DNA of 64,000 nucleotides, from the NCBI RefSeq assembly GCF_000143415.4, contig NW_003314264.1, positions 3,523,229 through 3,587,228 on the forward strand, written 5' to 3'. Positions within the stretch are counted from its first letter, which is position 1, and each line of letters opens with the position of its first letter. Position numbers and translations under genes: made by a program. This DNA is from Selaginella moellendorffii (taxonomy: Eukaryota > Streptophyta > Lycopodiopsida > Selaginellales > Selaginellaceae). The notes under the pieces are model-generated. The model had not been told where the DNA came from, ran no database searches, and saw only the letters and a list, made by a program, of their open reading frames with translations. Below, piece by piece: positions 42,650-53,311 of the stretch.

Positions 42650-43316
42650 AGACTTAGAACTTGTTAACTTAGAAAATGGCATCAATGCCATTCAATCTTT
42701 GCACTTGGTCCAAGTGTTACATGTGTTCGATCTCATGACCGACACCCTAAGGTACCACTAACATATCCTAAGCCTCCCTTAGTACCAAGAGTTAGTCTCT
42801 GGGACAAGCTCGAAATTTACCAAATATAGAATGTCCCTAGATTGTGAATTTGAACACGGGATGAACACTATTGTGTTCAAGACAATCTCTACATTCCGTA
42901 TATATGCCAAATAAGCGAATTTAAACACTTTCCATAAATAATATTTGGGACCGGAATGAGACTAACACAAAAGGCACGATAGCAAGAGTGTTTAGCAAAC
43001 ATGGTAAGCTATTATATAATGATATTGAGGGATTAATCTCAATACGCGAGGGTTCTTGTCATTAGCCAGTGCAAGACATAATGAGATGGGAACTCCTTAC
43101 TGACTAAGTATGCTTAGCTAATAACACGTAGGAATTCCATCTTTATGCTCGTCCAGTCTAAGTACACTTGAAATGCCTAGTTAACTCCACTAGCACAAGA
43201 GGGACTGATAAAGGTCTAACAATACTGACCTCCTGCTGTCGTAGCAATAAAGAAAGAATGTCCATAAGGACTGACCGACAGGTAATTTTTGATACCTGAA
43301 ATCACATTTGCAACAA
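42650..43316 (-). repeat. C-type LTR, likely 3' LTR of the following minus-strand remnant
   Basis: It contains GGCATCAATGCCATTC near 42677, the CCTCCCTTAGTACCAAGAG module, the GGGATGAACACTATTGTGTTC stretch near 42860 and the end CACATTTGCAACA. It matches the interrupted LTR at 663-876 plus 22087-22340 and the middle and right parts of the B LTRs. The exact left border is uncertain because the inverted fragment abuts it. Confidence 0.65.
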
Positions 43317-45870
43317 GTGAATAATAATCTAAACTATACATTATGTGGGCTATAAAAAGTTATATGAAAAGCCCGTATGAAAGAATTTGTGCACCAAAAT
43401 TAAAAAATACCATATAAAAATCTATAAATAATGCTAAAAAATATATTAAAAAATTATACTAAAAACTTACCACTTAGATAACTATATACCAATTTACACT
43501 TCATACAAAAAGCTATATAAAATCCAAATATCATATTTTTTAGTTTATTATGTCACATATAAAGTGTGTTGTGGCATTAATTAATTTCACTCCAGCTTTG
43601 TGAGAACAAATCATAAGTTACAAGTGAGAAAATAAAAAACTAATGTTACCTATTGGTATGGATTGGCACTCTTGACAGATAGTGGCAATACATGATAAAT
43701 GTTGATGATATGCTTGCTATAATATAAAATTATGAGAGAGAATTTATTTATCAAAACTTGATCTCTTCACTTGAGAAATTTTGAAAGTATTGAGTCAAAA
43801 GCAATAAATTTGTCCCAAAAACAAGCTTTTAGATATTGTTTTTCCTTTTTTTGTTTTCAAATAGTGATATGAAATGAAATGGCACCATCTTTATTATTAT
43901 TGTTGAACAAACCATTCAACAACAATCTTCTTTTATCTTATCATTTGCATTGGAAACATTTCATTTATCAACAATGAAGCAATTAAATAATGATCATAAA
44001 ATGCATTAACAATTTAAAATGTGTTCTTCTTTTTAGCAAGAAAGCCACTTTCATATCCTTCTCAATCTCAGGAACATAAATAGCTAATTTCCTTGAAAAC
44101 AAGCTCTCTATGTCCTTTTGTGTGAGATTGAAAGAAAATTATATATTTATCAAAATGTTATCCCACTTGTTTTTAGGTACACATAGAAGATGATAGAGGC
44201 TAACAAACTTCTGATAATTAATTTTGATGTTTTGGCAAGTCAAATAACCATGTACATACTTTTCAACATTTAACTTCATTCTAGGCCAAAAGAAATGCCT
44301 TTATATACATATCCTTTATACCCTTAGATGCCTAACACTTAACACATCATAACAATCAATTAATATTTATTTGATGAGTTTATAAACCACCATAAGTCTA
44401 TTCTTTATGCTCCATGCTTGTATTGGATATAATAGACATCTTCTATAGAAACTCTTGCTAATGAGTAAGGTGGCCTCAAAAATCATTTTGACAATTGAAA
44501 TATTGAACAGATTGATAGTCTGAATCCATATAGAAGTTTGATTCATATAGATAACATCATTATTCCTTCATAGTAGCAATCATGACATACAATTTCTTAT
44601 CTCAAGTAGGCTAATCTTGTTGTGTGGCATCAAATTTATAGCTTCATGTATAGCCAACTTGAACTAATATAGCCCCAATAGCAATATCACTTACATTTAT
44701 CTCGACTACAAGAGGCTACTTAGGATAAAACTCTAACCATACCAAAGAAATTATGGTGATTATGTATTGTTAAAGGTATATGTCAATCAACCATAACTTG
44801 GATTTTTGTAGAATTAATTCTCATACCATGCACTAAAATCAAATGCCTAAGATATCCAATCTCCTCTAAAAAAAACTTGGATTTGGATAATTTTGAGTAG
44901 AGCTTGTTGTCTTTCAAAAGTTGTAAAATGCTTCACACATACATTTTATATTCTTTCATTATACAGTTGAATATTAGAATATCATCAAAGTAATTGATTG
45001 CAAACTTCCTCAAGTGAAGTGTAAAACTTGATTCATCAACGCAGAAGCATTTGTTAAACTTTACCAAATACTTATAATGACTTGTCCTTGTCTAGAATGC
45101 CATCTTTGAGACATCCTCTAGTTTGATATAAATTTGATAATACCCTTGCCTCAAATTAATCTTTGTAAAATACTGAATACCACAAAAGCACTTACTACTA
45201 TCAATTTTAAGAGAAAGAGACTTCTCTTTGTTGTCTACATCAAGTCTATCTTATATGATGTGTGAAGCTTCAATTAATTCCCCTCTACAAGAATTGTGGT
45301 GACACAAAGATGGCCATGTGGACATAAATGATCAAGAAAATCATCAATACGAGGGATTGGGAAGATATTCTTCACTGTCTTATTATTTAATCCCTTGTAG
45401 TTTATATAAAAACACAATGTACCATCTTTCTTTTTGACCATCATTATTGAAACAGCCCAAAAAGACTTGTTTATTTGCTCTTCTAAAGGTATTTAACAAG
45501 CTATTTATTAATTTCCTCATCTTTAGGAGGACTAGTATGAGTAACTATCAATGATAAAGAGTAACTCCAAGAACTAAGTTAATCTTATGCTAAACCATCT
45601 GGCAACTCCAGAAAAATGTCATAAAACTCCTCATAAATGCAATTCACACAAGCCCTATACCAACAAACATACTCCAACTCAAACAAAATTATATTAGAAA
45701 GAAACGAGTATACCATGAAAGAATTAACTATCTATGCATGCACTTCATTAATCCAAAGCATTGATCAATAGAGTATCAAACCACCACCTTCAATATGCAG
45801 AATATTACACTCCCAATCAATCCCTCATTTCCTGTCATAAACCCATTCCTTCCCAAGAATACATCATCAT
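43317..45870 (-). pseudogene. Decayed Ty3/gypsy element body (protease to integrase)
   Basis: On the minus strand, broken frames give a protease-like end near 45830, RT with KKDGTLCFYINYKGLNNKT near 45380-45450 and IFPIPRIDDFLDHL just after it, and an integrase finger (HFFWPRMKLNVEKYV) near 44240-44300. The order and orientation fit an element whose 3' LTR is at 42650-43316. No frame is longer than a few dozen codons. Confidence 0.7.
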
Positions 45871-45936
45871 GGCTTTAGCAAGATCCCAAGAGTGCTATTA
45901 GTGTGGTCCTTTCCAATTCAAACAGCATCTCCTTCA

Positions 45937-47458
45937 TCAGCTCCCCAGCCCAATGGTAAAGTGTTTGTCCCAAGAGATCGACAATGCTGCATAGTGGTCT
46001 CTGAGTGGAGCGATTGCATAGTTAGCAACCATGGATCTGAAGTAGGCTGTGAGAACACTGACAAAGGTAACCACGTTGGAGCAAATCCCACGGAGTTCCA
46101 TGGTTTTGTGGAACTTGAGCACTTGGAGTGTATGCCCAGTCTGAGCATTCGACAGCACCATGCTGTTCCAGGTGATCAAATCATGCTCTCTCATCCTTGC
46201 AAAAACCTCCATTGCTTGATCCACACGACCAAATTGCCATACATGCTGATGAAAGCATTTGGAGTTCTGATGTCCGACAAGAAAATCTTTCCTGGAATCG
46301 TGGAGTGGATCAACTTGCCCTGCGCAAGATCAGGGATGGCAGCACAGGGATTCAGTGACAGGACAGGTGGCGGCATCAGGAGAATCAGCTTGAGCAACCG
46401 GAGAGCTTGGTGAGCATCGCCGCTGCGAGCATTGGCACAGATCATCACGTTCCAAGAGACAACGTTTCGATCCAGCATCCGCTCGAACCAGATGCTGGCC
46501 ATCTCAAGATCACCAGCCTGATAGAATCCAACCAGCATCGACGTCCAGGAGTTTATGCACCACTGAGGGATTCTGAAGAACACTCGGCAAGGAATGTCCA
46601 GCTTCTTTGCGACCACGTATGCATGGAGGAGGCTATTCCAGCTTATGTGGTTCCTCTCGACCAGCTCCTCTCGGCGTCGAGCACGGCTTCGTCCTGAGCA
46701 AACGCATGGAGCATGGCGTTGCAGGACACCACATTGTGCTGTGGAGTTTTAGCGTGAGCCTAAATCATCACAGTCCATGACACTTCATCCTTTTCAGGGC
46801 TGTTCTTCATCACTGCTTGATCTAAGTCACCTTCTTGAGCATAGGCTGAGTTCCAGGACACGACATGGTGCTCGGGCATTCTGTCAAAGGCTTCACGAGC
46901 AGAGACAATCTGCCCATCCCGGGTATACGCCGAAACGATAGAGTTCCAGGACACCAAGCTGGTCATTGGCATCTTCTCAAAGAGAGACAAGCTTTCACAA
47001 AGGCGACCGAAGTTTGAAAACGCAAATGCCAGCGCCTTCCAAGATACCACGTCTCGTTCCGGAGACAAATCAAACAAGATCTTTGTTGGGTGCGGATGCC
47101 CGTAATGGGCAGTTTCTCCAAGAACAACGTTCCAAGAGACAGGATTCCACTGTGGCATGATATCAAGAATCTCTTTAGCTTGGGTGGTGCTGGAGGAGTG
47201 AGCAATGAGGAGAAAGCTCCAGGAGTAGATGTTCTTGACATGGATGGCCTGGAATGCGCTGCAAGCGTCGTCAACGTAGCCACATTTGCCATACATGTCC
47301 ACCGGCAAGTTTCCCAGGTACGTATCTCTCCGGAATTCATTGGAGGATGCGATCAAGCGGTGCAGCTGCTGGCCCTGGTGCAATCTTTGGATCTGGCACA
47401 AGTCTGGAGAAGAGTTGCAAGAGAGTTTCTAGTCAGTGTCTTGCTTCAAAGCATATAG
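45937..47458 (-). pseudogene. Broken PLS-class PPR gene
   Basis: Three frames in series cover one PPR protein. 47401-46760 has HRLIASSNEFRRDTYLGNLP and S-type repeats such as EKMPMTSLVSWNSIVSAYT. 46616-46191 has ERMLDRNVVSWNVMICANAR. 46224-45937 has ARMREHDLITWNSMVLSNAQ and a degraded E-like end. Lesions include a frameshift near 47405 (the stretch before it reads SLATLLQTCARSKD in another frame), stops and a frameshift between 46760 and 46600, and another frameshift near 46200. The order and repeat type match the intact PPR genes at 31687 and 34538, so this is a dead paralogue beside transposon remains. Confidence 0.85.
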
Positions 47459-47558
47459 TGGTCATACAAGGGAATTTTTTGCTTCTAGCCTTCCGTTACT
47501 TTGATGACGTGGCTGTATCAGAATAGAAGAACAGAAAAAATAATAAGAGTATTGGCAC

Positions 47559-47571
47559 GAATCTTCCAGAT
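47559..47571 (+). promoter_or_regulatory. Heat-shock element 1
   Basis: GAATCTTCCAGAT gives alternating GAA-TTC-GA(A) units with 2-nt spacing, the binding site of heat-shock factor trimers. It lies about 50 bp before the TATA box. Confidence 0.65.
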
Positions 47572-47580
47572 TTGTCAATA

Positions 47581-47593
47581 GAACTTACTAGAA
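47581..47593 (+). promoter_or_regulatory. Heat-shock element 2
   Basis: GAACTTACTAGAA contains two perfect GAA units in the right register and one imperfect middle TTC. It is about 30 bp before the TATA box. Confidence 0.55.
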
Positions 47594-47621
47594 TCGACCA
47601 GATATCTGCCACTCTGCGAGG

Positions 47622-47628
47622 TATAAAT
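47622..47628 (+). promoter_or_regulatory. TATA box of the small heat-shock protein gene
   Basis: TATAAAT lies 92 bp before the start codon and just after the heat-shock elements, the usual arrangement in plant small HSP genes. Confidence 0.7.
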
Positions 47629-47719
47629 GGGCGTGGAGCTCTTCCAAGCCTCCATTAGCTTCGTTTTAAGCTATCGATTTTACAGTCTCTCCTAGCTTTC
47701 AAGTAAGTAGATTGAGGTG

Positions 47720-48166
47720 ATGGCGCTCTTCTTCTACGGCAATGACAATGGTGTCTTCGATCCCTTCCTGGAGCTCTCGTCCATCTTGTCCGGCGGCGGC
47801 AACGAGCCCTCCAAGCAGGTAGCCAGGGACGCGAGCGCCGTCGCCAACACCCGCGTGGATTGGCTGGAGACGCCCGACGCCCACGTCTTCAAGGCCGATC
47901 TCCCAGGGCTGAGCAAGGAGGACGTGAAGATCACGGTGGAGCACGGGCGCACGCTCCAGATCAGTGGCGAGAGGAAGATGCACGAGGCCCAGAAGACCGA
48001 CAAGTGGCACCGGGTGGAGCGCCTGTTTGGCAGCTTCATGCGGAAGTTCCGGCTGCCCAAGAACGCCAACACGGAGGCGATCAAGGCCCAGGTGGAGAAC
48101 GGGGTTCTCACTATCGTCGTTCCAAAGACCGCCAAGCCGGAGCCGAAACAAATCCAGGTGGAGTAG
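47720..48166 (+). CDS. Cytosolic class I-type small heat-shock protein (HSP20)
   Basis: An intronless 148-codon gene. The N-terminal arm has FDPFLELSSIL, a phenylalanine-rich segment like class I small HSPs. The alpha-crystallin domain is at about residues 45-135 (ADLPGLSKEDVKI, WHRVERLFGSFMRKFRLP, and the conserved VENGVLTIVVPK). The tail has KPEPKQIQVE, with an I-x-V motif that docks on neighbouring dimers. Such proteins form oligomers that hold denaturing proteins in the cytosol for refolding by HSP70/HSP100. No signal or transit peptide is seen. The start is the ATG at 47720. The promoter just upstream has heat-shock elements and a TATA box, so strong heat induction is expected. Confidence 0.95.
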   Translation: MALFFYGNDNGVFDPFLELSSILSGGGNEPSKQVARDASAVANTRVDWLETPDAHVFKADLPGLSKEDVKITVEHGRTLQISGERKMHEAQKTDKWHRVERLFGSFMRKFRLPKNANTEAIKAQVENGVLTIVVPKTAKPEPKQIQVE

Positions 48167-48304
48167 AGCTCGCGGACGAGAAGAAAAAGGAATCTGAGCT
48201 CTGCCTTGTATAGAGCAGTGTTGGAAACCGTATAGAGCTCGCTTTTCGAGTTTTTAAGATGTCTCCATCCTTGGTTCTCAGAAGATCTTCAGCACCGGAA
48301 CTGG

Positions 48305-48530
48305 GACTGGAATGCTCGATCGTTCCAAACATCTTCCTCCCAAGATTTAACGAGGCAGCCTCTTCCGCATCTTTCATACTCGATCGTTCCAAACGCATTT
48401 GACAACGTAACTCTTTGGAGGCGGAGCCATCGTTCATACTCGATCGCTCCAAGCGTTTTCTTCCAGGTTCGTCCACTCAAAAACAGAGTTTGACATAGCA
48501 GCCTCTTCCAAAGTCTTGGATGTGGAGCCA
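48305..48530. repeat. Imperfect tandem repeat at the 3' end of the P-class PPR gene
   Basis: The motif (A)TGCTCGATCGTTCCAAAC / ATACTCGATCG(T/C)TCCAA recurs at 48313, 48376 and 48436, spaced 63 and 60 bp. GCAGCCTCTTCC recurs at about 48355 and 48498. The stop codon of the PPR gene (48434-48436) lies inside one unit, so its last codons are part of the repeat and further copies follow in the presumed 3' UTR. Confidence 0.7.
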
Positions 48531-50632
48531 TCGGGGAGAAAGCCTCTCGCCACCATCTCGTCATACATCGCCATCGCCTCGGCGACCCGGCCCCCATGGC
48601 TCATGCTCACGATCAGCTTCCTGTACGCGAAATCGTCCAGCGCAACGCCCTGGCCTCGCATCGCATCCAGCACCATGCAAGCATCGTCCATCCGGTCGCT
48701 CTTGCACAGGCCATCGATGAGCGAAGTATACACCACCACGTTTGGAGCGTGCCTCTTCCTGCTCATCTCCACGACCAGGCTCCACGCGTCGTCCACTCTT
48801 CCCACCCGGCACAGCCCAAAAACCACGCTCCCCAGCGTCACGTCGTTTGGAAAACACCCCCGGCTCGCCATCTCGTCCGCCAAGTCGCAAGCTTCTCTCA
48901 CTCGGTTCGCCTTGCACAGCCCATCGATCAAAGTGTTGTAAGTCACCACGTCGGGGACGTAGCCCCGAGCGACCAAGTCCGAGATCAAGCTCACGGCCTT
49001 GGAGATGCTCCCGTCCTTGATCAGCCCACCGAGAACGATGTTGTACGTGAAGAGCGGCGGAACCATGTTGATGGAGACCATCTCTGCGAGGATTTCCCTG
49101 GCCTTGTGGACGTTCCCGGCCCTGCAGTAGCCGCTCACCAGGCTGCTGTACATCACCACTCCTGTTCTACATCCCCGGACGCTCATCTCTTTGACGAGCT
49201 TGTGAGCCTCTTCAATCTCTCCCGACTTGCACAGGCCGTCGACCAGGCTCGTGTAGGCGATCACGTCGGGAATGTAGCCTTGGCGTACGATCTCTTCCAA
49301 GAGATAGAACGCGACTTGGACTTGTCCCACCCGGCATAGCCCGTTGACGAGGATGGTGTACGTGATCACGTCCGGGAGGATGTTCTCCCGGCACATCTCT
49401 TCCAAAACTTCCAGAGCCCGCGGGAGCATGCCGGCCTTGCAGAAGCCATCGAGCAGGGTATTGAAAGTGACCAAGTCCGGGCTGCAGCTCATGGTTTTGA
49501 GAATCTCGGCTGCCTCGACGACCTTGCCGGCCACACACAGCGCGTGGATGATGCTGTTGTACGTGATCACGTCGGGAACCGGGCCTGCGAGCTTCATGCC
49601 GTCCAAGATCTCGAGAGCTTCTTCAACGTCGCCATCTTTGCAGATCCCGCTCACGAGTATGTTGCAAGTCAGCACGTCGGGGTTGATCCCCGCGGCTTTC
49701 ATCTTCTCTCGGAACGCGCACGCCTCTCGGATCCTGCTAGCTCGGTAGAACGCGTTGATCAGCGTATTGTAAGTCACAATGTCGGGAGCACTCTTCCCTC
49801 CTTTCCGGATCATCTCCTCCAGCAGCTCTCTCGCTTTTTCCAGGTTTCCACTTTTGCACAAGCCACTTATAACCGTGTTGTACGTGACGATTTCCGGCTT
49901 CACTCTCGAGCTCTCCATATTCTCAAATAACTTCACTGCTTGATCCGGATTCCCGTCCTTGAATAGGCCATGAATGAGAACGTTGAAGATGTAAACGTCT
50001 GGAGCAACTGAAAACTCATCGAGCGCGCGGAGAAACTCCAGTGCTCTCATCGCTTGTCCTGCCTTGCAGTTCCCGCGGATCAAAATCTTGAAAGTCACCA
50101 GGTTTGGCGAGCAGCCACTGTGAAGCAAATCCTTGTAGACTTTCCCTGTTCGAAAATGGTGTCCACTCTTGACGAGGATATCCAAAAGATGGTTGTAAGA
50201 GTGGACGTCGTGTTTGTATCCGTCCTGTTCTCCGGCCCAGTCGAAGAACTGGATAGCCAGATCCGGCCTGGAAGATCTTCTCATGACAGCCACGACCACA
50301 TCCGGGTCCAAAAGCCGGGAGCATCCATCCAGGAGCTTCCGAAGATCATCGCCCGGCCTCTTCCTTCTCAGCAGCGACGAGATAAGTTCCACGGAGCTCT
50401 TGTGGATCTCAAACTCTTCCGAGCTGTAAGTCCTGACGTACGCCTGGAGCGCTTCGCTGGAAGAACTCCTCTGGCTGCCGCTGTTGGCTCGAGCCTGGAT
50501 TCGAGAAGCCGCGCCCTTGAATCGGAATGCCGCGAAATGGCCCTTGGCGGAGCACTGGAAGCTGCGTTTGTGATTGTTCTTTGGATTTCTCGCGGCATTT
50601 GGAGATGGATGCTTCCTGCCGAGGCAATCCAT
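48434..50632 (-). CDS. P-class pentatricopeptide repeat protein
   Basis: An intronless 732-codon gene with an Arg/Ser/Ala-rich N-terminus of about 60 residues (mitochondrial- or plastid-type presequence). About fifteen 35-residue P-type repeats follow from about residue 145 (VTYNTLINAFYRASRIREA, PDVVTYNTLIDGLCKANRV). There are no L or S variants and no E or DYW region. P-class proteins bind specific organelle RNAs and stabilise, process or translate them, rather than edit. The Thr/Asn-rich positions 5 and 35 of the repeats (for example PDVVTYNTLIDG) would set RNA base preference. The final 20 or so residues (EEAAMSNSVFEWTNLEENAW) arise from the local tandem repeat. The gene is divergent from the NYN gene with 205 bp between start codons. 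Confidence 0.93.
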   Translation of the reverse strand: MDCLGRKHPSPNAARNPKNNHKRSFQCSAKGHFAAFRFKGAASRIQARANSGSQRSSSSEALQAYVRTYSSEEFEIHKSSVELISSLLRRKRPGDDLRKLLDGCSRLLDPDVVVAVMRRSSRPDLAIQFFDWAGEQDGYKHDVHSYNHLLDILVKSGHHFRTGKVYKDLLHSGCSPNLVTFKILIRGNCKAGQAMRALEFLRALDEFSVAPDVYIFNVLIHGLFKDGNPDQAVKLFENMESSRVKPEIVTYNTVISGLCKSGNLEKARELLEEMIRKGGKSAPDIVTYNTLINAFYRASRIREACAFREKMKAAGINPDVLTCNILVSGICKDGDVEEALEILDGMKLAGPVPDVITYNSIIHALCVAGKVVEAAEILKTMSCSPDLVTFNTLLDGFCKAGMLPRALEVLEEMCRENILPDVITYTILVNGLCRVGQVQVAFYLLEEIVRQGYIPDVIAYTSLVDGLCKSGEIEEAHKLVKEMSVRGCRTGVVMYSSLVSGYCRAGNVHKAREILAEMVSINMVPPLFTYNIVLGGLIKDGSISKAVSLISDLVARGYVPDVVTYNTLIDGLCKANRVREACDLADEMASRGCFPNDVTLGSVVFGLCRVGRVDDAWSLVVEMSRKRHAPNVVVYTSLIDGLCKSDRMDDACMVLDAMRGQGVALDDFAYRKLIVSMSHGGRVAEAMAMYDEMVARGFLPDGSTSKTLEEAAMSNSVFEWTNLEENAWSDRV

Positions 50633-50837
50633 CTAGGGTGGAAGGAACATACCTGGACGAGCGAGGGAAAACCAAAACCCTAAACCGCAAGAAGAACTCC
50701 ATGGCCATGCTTTAACCACGTAAGAAGTATTTTGGATATAAACCAGTGGCGAGAGATTTTTTGCCCTCGCCCTCGCGAGAGCGAAAGAGAGGGAGGGCGA
50801 TTTTCAAGGCGGCAATGCTGCCGATTGAGGCAGAGCG

Positions 50838-52315
50838 ATGACGCATTTGCGATCGCATCTGGCGCCATTGCAACAGATTCGTGCTCACGCCGATCCACAG
50901 AAGGTAATGTCGATTCTTCTGACACCGACATTCTCCGGAGAGAGAGAATCTCTTGCGCTTCTCTTGCTCAGTGCTCGCCGCCGAGAATCACTTCCAACGT
51001 CAAGACGAGCTTGAAGCTTCTCACAATGCTCAAGGTACTATAAGCAAGAGAGAGTTTCCTGCTCTCGTGAGAGAGAGTTTCTACCGTGTGATTCTTTCTC
51101 TACGGTATCGTTCTCTTTTCAGGAGCTTGGAAACAACGCAAACAAACAAGCCAAGCCAGCCACAAGCTACAGGAAGAAAAAGGTGGACAAGAAGAGTTTG
51201 CCTGAGGATTTTGAGAGCTACGAGGATCCGGCAACACAAGTGATCGAGTAAGATGTTTGAGCTAGAAGTTTTTCTGGTGAGCTGGGGAATTCTTTCTCAC
51301 GATACTTTCGCTGTGATCCAATCCAGCTGCGGGAAAGAAATTACCATAATTCAACCGGTACTTCTCGTGGATGGATACAACATGTGTGGCGTCTGGCCCA
51401 AGCTAAAGAAACACTTCGCAAGAGGTGATCTTCTCAGTGCGCGAGAGAAGCTTATTGACGAGCTCGTCACCTTCAGCGCAGCAAGAGGTCTCTCTTGTTT
51501 TGTTTTCTCTTCTTTATAACAGCAGCCTCGTTCTAGCTCGCAGGAATGAAAGTGGTGGTTGTTTTCGATGCAAAGGAATCGGGTCTGCCATCACACAGAG
51601 AATCCAGAGCAAGGTAGACTCCACTCGACTTCTTTCTATTCCTTTTGGTTTCTTTTTTTGTCCTCTGGGATTTGATTACGCTTTGTTTCTGCAGTGTTGA
51701 CATCGTGTTTGCGGCCGACGCTTGCGCCGATTCATGGATCGAGCGTGAGGTACTTTTGATGATTCCTACATCATCGCTACATAAATTTCCGCTTTGACTG
51801 ATATCTTTCGGCAGGTCTACTTGTTGAGAGACGACGGCTGCCCCAAGATCAGAGTCGTAACGTCCGATTCCCTTCATCAGCAGGTTGCAAACGGCGCGGT
51901 AAATTCGTGAAAGTCAGAGAACAAAACAATGGCTTATTTTCTGCAAAGATTCTTACTGGTTTTTTTCTCGGGTCTTTGACAGGGTGCGTATGTATGGAGC
52001 TGCAAAGGTTTGATTGGAGAGGTGAGACGCTCAGCTCAGCTTTAAAGCCAATGGCTTTTTAAGTTCCTGAGCGTTTCGGTTTGCTTGTTTAGATCAAGGA
52101 CGTGAGGAAAGAATTGGAGCAGCTGTTACATTCCGACAGGTGATGTTTATATCAGCAAGCGCCTTGAGTCAATCACCCAATCTAACATTGTGACCTTTAG
52201 GCCATACTCGATGAAAGGCAAATTGCTAGAACACAACTTATCTCCCGACGTTTTCACCTCGCTCCAGGCGCTCAAGCAAAGGCTCAAGATGGAAGAAGAG
52301 CTACAAAAAACATAA
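50838..52315 (+). CDS. NYN-domain protein of the Rae1/YacP type (predicted ribonuclease)
   Basis: Ten exons, all with GT-AG introns of 56-88 nt: 50838-50903, 50972-51034, 51123-51247, 51327-51487, 51544-51613, 51695-51749, 51815-51898, 51983-52021, 52093-52139 and 52201-52315. They sum to 825 nt (274 residues). The N-terminal 80 residues are basic and could target an organelle. The NYN core has the strand LLVDGYNMCG near residue 95 with the first catalytic Asp, VVVVFDAKESG near 145, the conserved acidic DACADSWIER near 178 and VVTSD near 203. The bacterial relative Rae1 (YacP) is a ribosome-associated mRNA endonuclease; plants carry homologues, thought to be plastid-inherited. RNA cleavage in the plastid or mitochondrion is inferred. 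The first exon is my choice because it keeps phase and gives a plausible presequence; the start could differ. Confidence 0.82.
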
Positions 52316-53311
52316 CAAAAACAAAAAGATCCCCCCGGCTAACGGTATATTCCACGCCCGTTAGTTATTGGAGCATATTCCGTCAGCTTGCCCCCAAAGC
52401 CCTAGAATTTTTAGCTGAGCCGGCGCTGGCGGATCCACATCGATCCCCCAGCATTATCCGCGCGCGAATGCGCAACTTGCGACATCCGTGGCAGTAGCAC
52501 AGCAGCGATCATCAATCGCGCAATGAGGAGGTGAGGAAAGAGGGTGAATGCTGAGTGGGCCAAGCCAAGCAAGCAACAAATCGTCAGTGGCGGCAGCTCG
52601 ATTGGTTCCATTCTAGTGGAGCACGGCCACATGCTTCACTGCTGGCTACATCGCTACAGGTCAGCTCCTCTCTGGGCCTGGATCTTCGCATTTCCTACCA
52701 TTGCTTTAATCAAATTCTTGGGTCTTTCTTGTTTGGGGCTTGATATTTCTTACCTTTCGTTCTTGGTGTTCTTGCTTATCAACTATAGTTCTTTCTCTAA
52801 CATTCGCTGTACTCCAGTCCAGCGACTGATTTTATTTTAATATCCTTGCTGGTGGATTCAGAAAGCTGTGTTCCAGTGAATGATTTGTTTTAATCTCCTT
52901 GCTGATGGATTGGCTCGTTCTTTTTCTCCTTGTTTTTTTTTTTTTTTGCTTGGGTCAGGGAATCTCTCGCCTATAAGGAGGAGCTACTTTGTGTGTGTGG
53001 CGCTAGTGCTCGTACAGCACACAGTCAAACATGAGGGTAGCCTCATCATTTTCGGTAAGTTCCCCGTTGGCCCTCTTCTTTTCTCTCCATGGTTTCTTCT
53101 AGGAAGTAGCGACAAGTTCTTGAGCTCACGTTTTCCTTCCGCTCGACTTAACAGGACGGTGTAAGATGGGTGAGCTGCACCAACAGGGCAGTTTTGCCTG
53201 ACCCCTTGAGGCGGCGAAGAAGATGCTCCCGTTTGGAGTGAAGAAGACGGAGATGGCTAGCAGAAAGGAGTGAGGGGCGTTCTTCCTCTCTTTCTCTCCT
53301 GCTCTACAAGC
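52316..53311. other. Intergenic and probable 5' UTR region of the RING-VWA gene
   Basis: No coding motif is seen in about 1 kb. The T-rich stretch at about 52920-52950 and several possible splice sites suggest a 5' UTR intron for the downstream gene, but I cannot fix it. Confidence 0.4.
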
